Assembly: GCA_026418655.1 (NCBI GenBank) | Contig: JAOAAW010000152.1 | Span: forward strand, 1-7,764 | DNA length: 7,764 nucleotides | Direction: 5' to 3' | Source of the DNA: a bacterium | GTDB lineage: Bacteria; Ratteibacteria; UBA8468; B48-G9; DTJG01 | Notes under the pieces: generated by a model | Seen by the model: only the letters and a program-made list of their open reading frames with translations | What the model was told of the DNA's origin: nothing | Databases searched by the model: none | Made by a program: the position numbers and the translations under genes | In this document: piece by piece, positions 1-6,671 of the stretch | Position numbering within the stretch: the stretch's first letter is position 1 | Layout of the letters: each line of letters begins with the position of its first letter

Positions 1-38
1 TTGCTCTTTTTACCCTTATAACACTTAAAATCAGATGA
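1..38 (+). CDS. mraY: MraY C-terminal end (partial)
   Basis: Only the last codons are present; the gene starts upstream of the window. Reading the frame that ends at TGA 36-38 gives ALFTLITLKIR-stop, which resembles the ending typical of MraY (phospho-N-acetylmuramoyl-pentapeptide transferase), whose last transmembrane helix runs into a short Leu-Lys-basic-Arg tail. MraY makes lipid I at the inner membrane. Its stop overlaps the murD start in an ATGA arrangement (35-38), and mraY directly before murD is the usual dcw order. Both facts support the call despite the short length. Confidence 0.78.
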   Translation, partial: ALFTLITLKIR

Positions 39-1393
39 AGGAAATTGAAAGGACAAAATTTCTTGTTGTAGGTTTGGGTGAAACAGGTTTTGATGCAGCA
101 TTAGCCCTTAAAAAACACGGTGCAGATGTAAAGGTGACAGAGATAAAGGAAGGTTCAGGAATTATTGAAAGAAAGAAAAAACTTCAGGATAGTGGTATTG
201 CTGTTGAAACAGGGAAACACTCCCCTGATTTTGTTGAGTGGGCCGATGTTGTTATTCCAAGTCCTGGTGTACCTCTTGATGCTTTGCCTGTTGAATGGGC
301 AAAGAAAAGAAATATAAAAATACTCAGTGAAATAGAACTTGCCTATCATCTCTCTTCTTCAAAAAAAATCATTGCAATCACAGGGACAAATGGAAAGACA
401 ACAACAGTATCTTTCACAGACCTTGTTTTCAAAAAAGCAGGAATACCGCATATTACCTGTGGGAATATTGGCAATAGTTTCATAGGAGAACTTGATAATA
501 TCAACGATAACACCTGGATTATCCTTGAAGTAAGCAGCTTCCAGCTTGAATACATTGAAGATTTTCGAGCATCCATCGGTGTAATTTTGAATATTACAGA
601 TGACCACCTTGACTATTACAAAGATTTTTATCAATATGTTGAAGCAAAGAAAAAACTTTTTACAAATTTCAGGCAGGATGATCTGGCTATTTTGAATTTT
701 GATAATCCTTGGTGCAAAAATATCGGGGAACGACTGAAATGCCGGAAGTTATTTTTTTCCAGCAAGAACAAAATTGATGGTATCTGTATCAGTGATGGTT
801 TTATTTCCTACAATAACAAAAAATTCTTTTCACTTGAGGAATTTGAGAAGAGCAAGCTGATGGGCATTCATAATCTTGAAAATTTAATGGCCGTCGCAGG
901 TATAGTTGATTTTATTGAGATTAAGAGCAAGGCAATTTCTGAGGCACTGTTGGAATTTGTTCCACCGAAACACAGATTGGAAAAAGTTGCTACAATCAAT
1001 GGCATTACATTTATTGATGATTCTAAAGCAACGAATGTTGATGCTGTGTGCAGGGCACTTGAAAGTTTTCCGCAGAATAATAACATTTTTCTGATACTGG
1101 GAGGAAAGGACAAAAACATTTCCTTTCAACCTTTAAAAAAATTTCTCACCGGGCGTGTTAAGAAAATTTTTCTCATCGGCGAAGCATCAAAACGGATAAA
1201 AAACGAACTTGATTCGTCAGGCGTAAAAATGGTTGAAGTAAAAAATTTTGACGAGGTTGTTAAACTCTCAATTGTAGAAGGAAGTCCCGGAGATTTTGTT
1301 TTACTTTCTCCTGGATGTTCGTCATTTGATATGTTCTCAAGTTATGCGGAGCGTGGCGATGTCTTCAAGAATTCGGTTAAAAATTTATTATAA
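35..1393 (+). CDS. murD: UDP-N-acetylmuramoyl-L-alanine--D-glutamate ligase (MurD)
   Basis: MurD adds D-glutamate to UDP-MurNAc-L-Ala using ATP in the cytoplasm, the second amino-acid addition of the peptidoglycan stem peptide. The 452-residue product has the full three-domain Mur ligase plan. The N-terminal Rossmann-like domain has GLGETG near 13-18 and SPGVP near 76-80. The central ATPase has GTNGKTTT at 117-124, EVSSFQL at 165-171, NITDDHLD at 186-193 and a YVEAKK segment near 201-206 that holds the lysine usually carbamylated. The C-terminal domain has HRLE at 313-316, DDSKATN at 328-334, GGKDK at 356-360 and SPGCSSFD at 425-432. The length is normal for the family (about 440-460). The ATG at 35 overlaps the mraY stop by 4 nt with no Shine-Dalgarno, so translation is probably coupled. 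No key residue looks missing. Confidence 0.98.
   Translation: MKEIERTKFLVVGLGETGFDAALALKKHGADVKVTEIKEGSGIIERKKKLQDSGIAVETGKHSPDFVEWADVVIPSPGVPLDALPVEWAKKRNIKILSEIELAYHLSSSKKIIAITGTNGKTTTVSFTDLVFKKAGIPHITCGNIGNSFIGELDNINDNTWIILEVSSFQLEYIEDFRASIGVILNITDDHLDYYKDFYQYVEAKKKLFTNFRQDDLAILNFDNPWCKNIGERLKCRKLFFSSKNKIDGICISDGFISYNNKKFFSLEEFEKSKLMGIHNLENLMAVAGIVDFIEIKSKAISEALLEFVPPKHRLEKVATINGITFIDDSKATNVDAVCRALESFPQNNNIFLILGGKDKNISFQPLKKFLTGRVKKIFLIGEASKRIKNELDSSGVKMVEVKNFDEVVKLSIVEGSPGDFVLLSPGCSSFDMFSSYAERGDVFKNSVKNLL
1348..1351 (+). promoter_or_regulatory. Ribosome binding site deciding the ftsW start
   Basis: GGAG lies inside the murD 3' coding end, 7 nt before ATG 1359. It favours this start over ATG 1344 and over upstream starts in the same frame near 1296, which have no comparable site. 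Confidence 0.6.
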
Positions 1394-2489
1394 GTGCCTT
1401 ATTGCTTCTGCGTTGCTGCTGATTTTAGGTGCAGCAATGGTACTGAGTTCCAGTTCCCCTTATGCTTTACAACATACAGGAGATCCCCTTTATTATTTCA
1501 AAAAACACTGTCTTTTTCTAATACCTGGACTTTTTCTCTTCCTTTTCTTCAGAAGATTGCACTATTCTAAACTTCGCAGGTATGCAAAAATTCTTGTTAT
1601 TATATCAATTGTACTTCTGATACTTACTCTTTTCTTCGGAACAGAGGTCAAGGGTTCAAAAAGATCCATAAGTATAAAGGGCTTTCGATTTCAACCATCT
1701 GAATTAGCGAAGTTTTCTCTCGTTTTATACCTTGCACATTTTTTCGCAAGATATCAGGAGGAGAAAAAAAGTAAGAAGTCCTTTATAATTCCTGCTATCA
1801 TTTGTTGTTTAGTGATGTTTTTACTACTGGAGGAACCGGATTTTGGAAGTACTGTTACGGTGTTTGCATATCTCATGGGTTTTTTAATAGTTGCTGGAAT
1901 TAACTGGTTATTTGTACCTGCAACAATTTTGTCAGCCATACCGGCTGTAATCTACCTTATCAAAAATCAACCCTATATGTGGAAAAGAATCGTGGCTTTT
2001 GTAAATCCTGAACAGGATCCGCTCGGTGCCGGTTATCATGTTATTCAGGCTTTAATTTCAGTGGGTTCAGGTGGTTTGTTTGGTGTGGGTCTTGGCAGGG
2101 GCAGGCAAAAAATGGAATTTTTGCCTGAAGCTCATAAGGACTATGTTTTTGCTGTCATTGGTGAAGAATTAGGTTTTGTCGGCTGTATTCTGGTCATATC
2201 ATTGTTTGGAATAATAATTTTTACAGGTTTCTGGTTAAGCAGAAAAATTAAAGATGTTTTCGGAAGGTATCTTGCATTTGGAATCAGCATATACTTTGGC
2301 ATTCAGGTTTTTCTGCACGCAGGTGTCACTGTAAAAATTCTTCCACCCAAGGGTACTACACTTCCTTTCTTCAGTTATGGTGGTTCTGCTCTTGTTGTTG
2401 CACTTGCAATGCTTGGAGTATTTTTCAGTTTGATTCAAAATGCAGATTTTGAGGATGAACAGCCAGAAATTGTGTCTGATATCCTATAA
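1359..2489 (+). CDS. ftsW: SEDS-family septal peptidoglycan polymerase FtsW
   Basis: A polytopic inner-membrane SEDS glycosyltransferase that polymerises lipid II at the division septum with a partner class B PBP. From ATG 1359 it has 376 residues, a usual length, with about ten hydrophobic helices starting near residue 12. Diagnostic motifs are FQPSELAK at 111-118, a GYHVIQALISVGSGGLFGVG block at 225-244, the KDYVFAVIGEELGF loop at 260-273 with the presumed catalytic Asp261, and LPPKGTTLPFFSYGGS at 328-343. The start overlaps murD by 35 nt, which with the GGAG at 1348 suggests coupled translation. Position next to murD argues for FtsW rather than RodA or SpoVE; sequence alone does not separate them. 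Odd points: the helix before the PPKG motif reads LHAGVTVKILPPKG where many FtsW proteins have NIGVVTGLLPTKG, and the usual following genes murG and murC are absent. Confidence 0.95.
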   Translation: MSSRIRLKIYYKCLIASALLLILGAAMVLSSSSPYALQHTGDPLYYFKKHCLFLIPGLFLFLFFRRLHYSKLRRYAKILVIISIVLLILTLFFGTEVKGSKRSISIKGFRFQPSELAKFSLVLYLAHFFARYQEEKKSKKSFIIPAIICCLVMFLLLEEPDFGSTVTVFAYLMGFLIVAGINWLFVPATILSAIPAVIYLIKNQPYMWKRIVAFVNPEQDPLGAGYHVIQALISVGSGGLFGVGLGRGRQKMEFLPEAHKDYVFAVIGEELGFVGCILVISLFGIIIFTGFWLSRKIKDVFGRYLAFGISIYFGIQVFLHAGVTVKILPPKGTTLPFFSYGGSALVVALAMLGVFFSLIQNADFEDEQPEIVSDIL

Positions 2490-2510
2490 GCAGGAATTAT
2501 AAATAAATTT

Positions 2511-2607
2511 AAAAACGACTCAACTCGATCATCCGCTGGCAATGCTGCGCCAGCTCGCATTGCTTTACTTCGCTCCAATTCAAATCCCCGTGAGAGTTTC
2601 GAGATGA
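2511..2607. repeat. GC-rich palindromic block downstream of tRNA-Leu and ftsW
   Basis: This convergent intergenic stretch is clearly richer in G+C than the flanking AT-rich genes. It contains the inverted repeat GCAATGC 2539-2545 / GCATTGC 2557-2563 with an 11-nt loop. A competing hairpin is GCTGG 2535-2539 / CCAGC 2550-2554. On the minus strand the block ends in a T run (AAAAA at 2511-2515 on plus), so it could terminate the long minus-strand operon. On the plus strand the hairpin is followed only by a weak TTTACTT. Its composition and position beside a tRNA suggest a dispersed tRNA-linked repeat or remnant, but only one copy is visible here. Confidence 0.45.
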
Positions 2608-2627
2608 TGCCGAAGCGGGGATTTGAA
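2579..2627. repeat. 12-bp perfect inverted repeat involving the tRNA-Leu T-arm
   Basis: TTCAAATCCCCG at 2579-2590 is exactly complementary to CGGGGATTTGAA at 2616-2627. The second arm is the T-loop and 3' T-stem of tRNA-Leu. In the minus-strand transcript the two arms could form a 12-bp helix around a 25-nt loop, competing with the normal T-arm before 3' processing. Confidence 0.8.
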
Positions 2628-2691
2628 CCCCGACGGCGTTGCCGCCACTAGGTCCTGAACCTAGCGCGTCTGCCAGTTCCGCCACTTCGGC
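2608..2691 (-). tRNA. tRNA-Leu, anticodon CAG
   Basis: Reading the minus strand from 2691, the acceptor GCCGAAG pairs with CTTCGGC and the discriminator is A at 2608. The anticodon stem CTAGG/CCTAG encloses the loop TTCAGGA, giving anticodon CAG for CUG codons. The long variable arm (GGCG-GCAA-CGCC) marks a class II leucine tRNA. The T-arm CGGGG-TTCAAAT-CCCCG is canonical. Total length is 84 nt. CCA is not encoded: the next bases are TCA. The first 31 nt (2691-2661) overlap the end of the upstream delta' reading frame, so the tRNA is probably cut from the operon transcript or made from a promoter inside that gene; I could not identify one. Confidence 0.97.
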
Positions 2692-3509
2692 GTGGATAGT
2701 TTTATTGCAAGAAGTTCCAGGAATATTCTTGTATTTACATTGAATCTTAGATACTGCCTTTTGTCGAGTATTTCTGCGAGTACTCTGTATTCATCCACAT
2801 CTATTATATCCGAATGTTTTTTCTCAGGCAACGACTGATTAAAACCAGCAGCGGCAAGTACTTTTTGTCTTACAATACTTATAATTGAATCAAAAAGATG
2901 TTCTATTTCTTCCCTTGTTGAATTTCTGGAAATACCTTCTGCTGATTTGAACAATTCCTGCCAGTTTTTCTTTTTTGCTGATTGTAGTATCTGGACAAAC
3001 TCTTCGGTTGTTTTTGGATCAAAAGACATTTCAATGTCTGGGTTAATCTTCAAATTTATTGCTCTGGAAATAATGGTTGGAAGAAAATTTTTATTGTTGC
3101 GGGTTAAAATGATTATCATTCCGTATGAGGGAGGTTCCTCCATTATTTTCAACAAACTGTTTGCAGCTGGTTGTTGCATCCAGTCGGTTTCTATAATAAA
3201 AATTCTGCGACTGCCGTAATAGGGTTTAGTATACATATTTTCTTTGATTGAACGCACCTCATCAATGGAGAGATTCCTTTTTTCAGGTTGTACCATATGA
3301 ACATCAGGGAATTGGCCGGATGGGATCGTTTTACAGGAATAACAATTGCTGCATATTTTCGGTGATGTTCTGCATTCAATAATTCTTGCAATATCAATGG
3401 CAACACTTTTCCTTTCTTCTTCAGTCCCACCATAGATTATGAAGGCATGAGAAACCCTGTTTTTAGAAACTGCCTTTTGAAAAAATTCCAGAATTTGTCC
3501 TGTGTTCAT
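2661..3509 (-). CDS. holB: DNA polymerase III delta' subunit-like clamp-loader ATPase-fold protein
   Basis: Probable delta' subunit of the clamp loader, which opens and places the beta clamp at replication forks. From ATG 3509 it has 282 residues. A SHAFIIYGG segment near 20-28 sits where RuvB/AAA+ proteins carry Walker A, but here GGTEEERKS lacks the GKT/S needed for nucleotide binding, as expected for delta' and not for DnaX. A zinc-module Cys set follows (C46, C53, C56, C59), then IIETDW near 105-110, NSLLKIMEEPP at 117-127 and LPTIISRA at 143-150. That last motif corresponds to the SRC arginine-finger motif with Ala in place of Cys. The C-terminal RIFLELLAIKL matches the clamp-loader collar ending. 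The last nine residues (PKWRNWQTR) are translated tRNA-Leu sequence. A TTG at 3545 would extend the protein by 12 residues but overlaps tmk more and has no Shine-Dalgarno. The ATG start overlaps tmk by 47 nt. Confidence 0.88.
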   Translation of the reverse strand: MNTGQILEFFQKAVSKNRVSHAFIIYGGTEEERKSVAIDIARIIECRTSPKICSNCYSCKTIPSGQFPDVHMVQPEKRNLSIDEVRSIKENMYTKPYYGSRRIFIIETDWMQQPAANSLLKIMEEPPSYGMIIILTRNNKNFLPTIISRAINLKINPDIEMSFDPKTTEEFVQILQSAKKKNWQELFKSAEGISRNSTREEIEHLFDSIISIVRQKVLAAAGFNQSLPEKKHSDIIDVDEYRVLAEILDKRQYLRFNVNTRIFLELLAIKLSTPKWRNWQTR

Positions 3510-4119
3510 AAAGAAATTTCTGCCAGCATTTTTTAATTGATGCAAAGGTTTTTTCTTTACTTTTTCTCCTGATTATTTTCACTCTTTCAGGTTCTTTCCT
3601 CGCGATTGCAATATAGCCTTTCCTTACCTTTTTCTGAAACTTAATGGATTTTTCAAGCCGGTCTGGATTTTTATTTACAACCTTTCTTAATGTAATAGGT
3701 GAGGCGTCTATAAGAAATGTGATATCTGGCTTCAGCCCTTTTAGAATAATTCTATGTGCAATTTCAATCAAATCAAGCGATATTCCTCTTCCATATCCCT
3801 GATAGGCGAGAGTTGAATCTATAAATCTGTCCAGAACAATAATTTTTTTTTCTTTTACGGCAGGTATTATAAATTGATTAACAAGTTCATTCCTTGCAGC
3901 AAGATATAGAAATAGTTCAGAAAGTGGAGAAATTTTATCATCTTTCTTGCTTAGCAGAATTCTCCTCAGTTTTTTTCCAAGTTCAGTTGTACCTGGTTCT
4001 TTAAAAAAAAGTGCGTCAAAGCCCTGTGCTTTTAGGTATTTGTAGAATTTTTTTGCCTGTGTAGATTTACCACAACCATCAATGCCTTCAAAAGCCACGA
4101 TGATGGCATTCTTTTTCAT
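3463..4119 (-). CDS. tmk: Thymidylate kinase
   Basis: Cytoplasmic dTMP kinase that phosphorylates dTMP to dTDP with ATP for DNA synthesis. The 218-residue product has the P-loop GIDGCGKST at 12-20 and the KEPG substrate loop at 40-43, where many relatives read REPGGT. It also has DRF at 97-99, AYQGYGRG at 105-112 and a LID region RLEKSIKFQKKVRKGY at 154-169 that matches the family pattern. Length is normal for the family (about 205-220). The ATG overlaps the preceding membrane-protein gene by 4 nt (ATGA, 4116-4119) and lacks a Shine-Dalgarno, so translation is likely coupled. The 3' end overlaps the delta' gene by 47 nt; tmk followed by holB is a common bacterial pair. The basic C-terminal tail beyond about residue 200 is the least conserved part. 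Confidence 0.96.
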   Translation of the reverse strand: MKKNAIIVAFEGIDGCGKSTQAKKFYKYLKAQGFDALFFKEPGTTELGKKLRRILLSKKDDKISPLSELFLYLAARNELVNQFIIPAVKEKKIIVLDRFIDSTLAYQGYGRGISLDLIEIAHRIILKGLKPDITFLIDASPITLRKVVNKNPDRLEKSIKFQKKVRKGYIAIARKEPERVKIIRRKSKEKTFASIKKCWQKFLYEHRTNSGIFSKGSF

Positions 4120-4685
4120 TTAACGAATTTTAAAAATATTTCGGCAAGTTTTTCGTCGCCTTTTTTTACTTCAACTTTGAAGATAGTTTTTTCTTCGTCC
4201 ATTGCAAAACGTTTAAGCATGTTTCTGTATGAAAAAAATAGATCCTTGTCGTCAGTGGCTGATGGGTTATCCGGAGGAGTAAATCCAATGACATTGATTC
4301 TTATGTTTTCAAGTTGTCGTCCATTTTGCTTTGCACCTGTCACTTTGATTTTTACGTCGCTCTTAATTTCAAGATAATCCCCATCTGCTGCAGTTAGTTG
4401 CGAACCATCTTCTGTTTCTATAACTATCATTATGGGTGAGGGTTGAGGACTGCTTGAAAATTGAACTGGTGCTGGATGTTCCTGTCTGATGGTGTGGGTA
4501 TATAGGGGGAAGAAAAAAAGGTATGAATAATACCCTGTAATCCCTATAAAAATTACTCCCATAAGAAAACTTATAAGTCCCTTCTTTCTATTAACCTGAA
4601 AGACGATGAAACCAATTAATAGGGCTAATACTGCTATTCCAGCACATACAAGCACAAGTAACCTTGCAAGAATTTCAATATTCAT
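4116..4685 (-). CDS. Unknown two-helix membrane protein with a soluble C-terminal domain
   Basis: I do not recognise this 189-residue protein. Two hydrophobic helices lie at about 7-31 and 37-60, joined by a short basic loop (NRKKG). By the positive-inside rule, that puts the loop in the cytoplasm and both termini outside. A Pro/Ser/Gln-rich linker follows at about 66-84, then a domain of about 105 residues with alternating hydrophobic strands (MIVIETEDG, YLEIKSDVKIKVTGAK, IRINVIGFTPP), suggestive of a beta-sandwich. A helical stretch and a final strand pair end the protein. No catalytic motif or lipobox is visible. It has the clearest Shine-Dalgarno of the operon, lies 19 nt after hisD and overlaps tmk by 4 nt. 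It is probably expressed, but its function does not follow from its neighbours. Confidence 0.88.
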   Translation of the reverse strand: MNIEILARLLVLVCAGIAVLALLIGFIVFQVNRKKGLISFLMGVIFIGITGYYSYLFFFPLYTHTIRQEHPAPVQFSSSPQPSPIMIVIETEDGSQLTAADGDYLEIKSDVKIKVTGAKQNGRQLENIRINVIGFTPPDNPSATDDKDLFFSYRNMLKRFAMDEEKTIFKVEVKKGDEKLAEIFLKFVK

Positions 4686-4690
4686 TTTTT

Positions 4691-4697
4691 CTCTCCT
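4691..4697 (-). promoter_or_regulatory. Strong Shine-Dalgarno of the membrane-protein gene
   Basis: AGGAGAG on the minus strand lies 5 nt before ATG 4685. It is the strongest ribosome binding site in this operon, where the other internal genes rely on overlap, and it supports independent translation of the unknown protein. Confidence 0.75.
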
Positions 4698-4704
4698 GTT
4701 TGGT

Positions 4705-5913
4705 TTATGTTAATGTTCTTCTGATTTTCAATGATTGTTTATGGTATTTAAGGTTTTCAATTTCCGCAAGTTTTTCAGCTATTATACCATTTTTTTTAAA
4801 GAAGTATGAATTTGCTTCCATTACAGCGTATGTTCTGATAAAGTCAAATACAGTAAGTCCAGAGTCAAAAATCGCACTCCCGCCTGTTGGAAGCGTGTGG
4901 CTTGGACCAGCAATGTAATCTCCAATGGCACAGGGAGTATAATTGCCAATAAAGATTGCTCCCGCAGTAATTTTTCCAGCTATCTTCCGGGCGTTTCTGC
5001 AAACAATCTGTGCATGTTCCGGAGCTATCTCGTTAATAACTTTTATTCCTTTTTCGAGGGAATCCACTTTCATCCAGTAGCCTGTTTTGACCCTCCTGGC
5101 AATTTTCTTTCCAAGACTTTCATCTGTAGAGATTAGGAAAACAAGACCATCCCTATGTTCTTCCTGTGATTTTAGGTCAGATTCAATCCAATCAGGATTT
5201 GCTGTTTGATCAATTAAAACAGCAAGTTCACTTGGACCAGCCATTAGATCAATTCCCACAGTTCCCTGCAGAATCTTTTTTGCTGCGTTTACATAAATAT
5301 TTCCGGGTCCTGCAATTACATTTACCCTGGGTATGCTTTGTGTACCAAATGCCATTGCTGCTATTGCCTGGCTACCACCCACCCTGAAAATTTGTTTTAC
5401 ACCTGTGAAATTCAGGGCTGCTATTATATATGGATGAATGGTTCCATTGCAGGAGGGCGGACTGCATGCAATGATTTCTTTGGCCCCTGCCACCTTTGCA
5501 GGTATGACTGTCATCAGTACTGTTGACACAAGGGGTGAAGTGCCTGCTGGAATATAAATCCCGACTCTTTCAACAGGCTTCACTTTGAAATCAATTTTGA
5601 TACCACGTTCTCTGATACTGAATTGCCGAATAATCTGTTTTCTATGATATCTTTCAATTCTTTTAATTACTTCCTTGATGACTTTTTTATCAGATGGAGA
5701 AATTTTAGCAAGACATTTTTTTATTTCATCTTCAGACACCTTGAAATTTTTTATGTCCACACCATCGAGTTTTTTTGTCCAGTATTTCAGAGCCAGGTCA
5801 CCCTTTTTTTCAACATCACCTATGATTATTGAGACCTTTTTTTCAATGTTTTCAGAAATTCTTTTCCTTTTTTTGACTATATTTGTCAGTTGTTCTTCTT
5901 TTATTAGCAACAT
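4705..5913 (-). CDS. hisD: Histidinol dehydrogenase
   Basis: HisD performs the last two steps of histidine synthesis, oxidising L-histidinol to L-histidine with two NAD+ and a bound zinc. The 402-residue product has VERVGIYIPAGTSP near 114-127 and VGGSQAIAAMAFG at 178-190. It also has VIAGPGNIYVNAAKK at 199-213 and IDLMAGPSE at 221-229. Presumed zinc ligands are all present: Gln250 and His253 in SQEEH, Asp332 in GDYIAGPSH, and His391 in the C-terminal ENLKYH. The catalytic pair Glu299-His300 is in PEHAQIV. LPTGGSAIF at 341-349 is also typical. Length is slightly below the usual 425-435. Variations such as PAGT for PGGT are mild. The ATG overlaps the rpe stop by 10 nt. No other his gene lies in the window, so the pathway appears dispersed. 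Relatives such as sulfopropanediol dehydrogenase share the fold, so substrate is inferred. Confidence 0.93.
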   Translation of the reverse strand: MLLIKEEQLTNIVKKRKRISENIEKKVSIIIGDVEKKGDLALKYWTKKLDGVDIKNFKVSEDEIKKCLAKISPSDKKVIKEVIKRIERYHRKQIIRQFSIRERGIKIDFKVKPVERVGIYIPAGTSPLVSTVLMTVIPAKVAGAKEIIACSPPSCNGTIHPYIIAALNFTGVKQIFRVGGSQAIAAMAFGTQSIPRVNVIAGPGNIYVNAAKKILQGTVGIDLMAGPSELAVLIDQTANPDWIESDLKSQEEHRDGLVFLISTDESLGKKIARRVKTGYWMKVDSLEKGIKVINEIAPEHAQIVCRNARKIAGKITAGAIFIGNYTPCAIGDYIAGPSHTLPTGGSAIFDSGLTVFDFIRTYAVMEANSYFFKKNGIIAEKLAEIENLKYHKQSLKIRRTLT

Positions 5914-6548
5914 CTTAGATTCTGTATAGTTGTTTTGTAATTTTTGCTTTCAAAAATGAAGGAACCAGCAACGAGTATATCTGCACCTGCTTTTTTTGCA
6001 AGGGTTGCAGTTTCATAATTTATACCTCCGTCGACCTCTATCAAGAAATTGTAACCTTTTTCCTTTCTTTTTTTATCCAGCCATGAAATTTTTTTAAGGT
6101 TTGATTCAATAAATTTTTGTCCACCAAAACCAGGATTGACTGTCATGACAAGCACCATATCCACATTCGGAAGCATGAATTCAATTTTCTGGATTTCTGT
6201 GGGAGGGTTAACAACTATGCAAACCTTTTTACCTGTTTTATGAATTTCTGTGGCAAGTTTCTGATGATTTATGTCGACTTCAATATGAAAACCTATGATA
6301 TCTGCCCCTGCATTTGAAAAGGATTTCCAATAATCTTGTGGATGGGTAATCATCAAATGTACGTCAAAAGGGAGTTGCGTGTATTTTCTGATGGAAGAAA
6401 GTATCATTGGCCCAAAAGTGATGTTTGGAACAAAATGTCCATCCATCACATCGAAATGTATCATATCCGCGCCTGCTTCTGTTACTGCTGATACTTCTTT
6501 GCCAAGTTCTGCAAAATTTGCTGAAAGAAGTGATGGGGCAATTTTCAT
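5904..6548 (-). CDS. rpe: Ribulose-phosphate 3-epimerase
   Basis: Interconverts D-ribulose 5-phosphate and D-xylulose 5-phosphate in the pentose phosphate pathway. The 214-residue product is a complete TIM-barrel epimerase. It has APSLLSANF at 4-12 and HFDVMDGHFVPNITFGP at 31-47 with metal and catalytic residues His31 and Asp33. DVHLM at 62-66 carries His64, VNPGFGGQKF at 137-146 is the phosphate-binding loop, and EVDGGI at 171-176 carries the second catalytic Asp173. The C-terminal AGADILVAGSFIF is the usual second phosphate-binding segment. The ATG has no Shine-Dalgarno but sits 8 nt after a perfect TATAAT, suggesting a leaderless message. It is the first gene of the rpe-hisD-unknown-tmk-holB-tRNA-Leu operon. 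Confidence 0.97.
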   Translation of the reverse strand: MKIAPSLLSANFAELGKEVSAVTEAGADMIHFDVMDGHFVPNITFGPMILSSIRKYTQLPFDVHLMITHPQDYWKSFSNAGADIIGFHIEVDINHQKLATEIHKTGKKVCIVVNPPTEIQKIEFMLPNVDMVLVMTVNPGFGGQKFIESNLKKISWLDKKRKEKGYNFLIEVDGGINYETATLAKKAGADILVAGSFIFESKNYKTTIQNLRCC

Positions 6549-6556
6549 AACATCTA

Positions 6557-6585
6557 ATTATATGGAAGTTACAATTATTCGTCAA
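6557..6585 (-). promoter_or_regulatory. Promoter of the rpe operon, probably leaderless
   Basis: On the minus strand the -35 is TTGACG (6585-6580), the spacer is exactly 17 nt and the -10 is TATAAT (6562-6557). The -10 ends 8 nt before ATG 6548. Normal -10 to +1 spacing puts the first transcribed base at or one or two bases before the A of the start codon. Confidence 0.8.
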
Positions 6586-6635
6586 GTTAGGTATAAACAA
6601 AAATTTGAATCTATTTTTTGATAAAAAAGCAGAAA

Positions 6636-6664
6636 TTGACGCAAGTCCCTGTATGTTGTTTAAT
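6636..6664 (+). promoter_or_regulatory. Promoter of smpB-ssrA, probably leaderless
   Basis: The -35 is TTGACG (6636-6641), the spacer is 17 nt and the -10 is TTTAAT (6659-6664). Only 7 nt separate the -10 from ATG 6672, so transcription should begin at or next to the start codon. No Shine-Dalgarno is visible. It may also drive ssrA. Confidence 0.72.
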
Positions 6665-6671
6665 TAACAGT

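Noticed and set aside
346..634. Minus-strand open frames inside murD
   Set aside because: They are shadows of a full-length, motif-complete murD and show no family features or ribosome binding sites.
1296..1358. Upstream starts for ftsW at 1296 and 1344
   Set aside because: They would add residues translated from murD in another frame, and only ATG 1359 has a GGAG at proper spacing.
2661..3545. Longer delta' protein starting at TTG 3545
   Set aside because: The extra 12 residues do not match the family start, the TTG has no Shine-Dalgarno, and the overlap with tmk would grow to 83 nt.
6618..6671. TTG start extending smpB by 18 residues
   Set aside because: The added residues are unlike SmpB N-termini, and the start lies upstream of the predicted -35 box.
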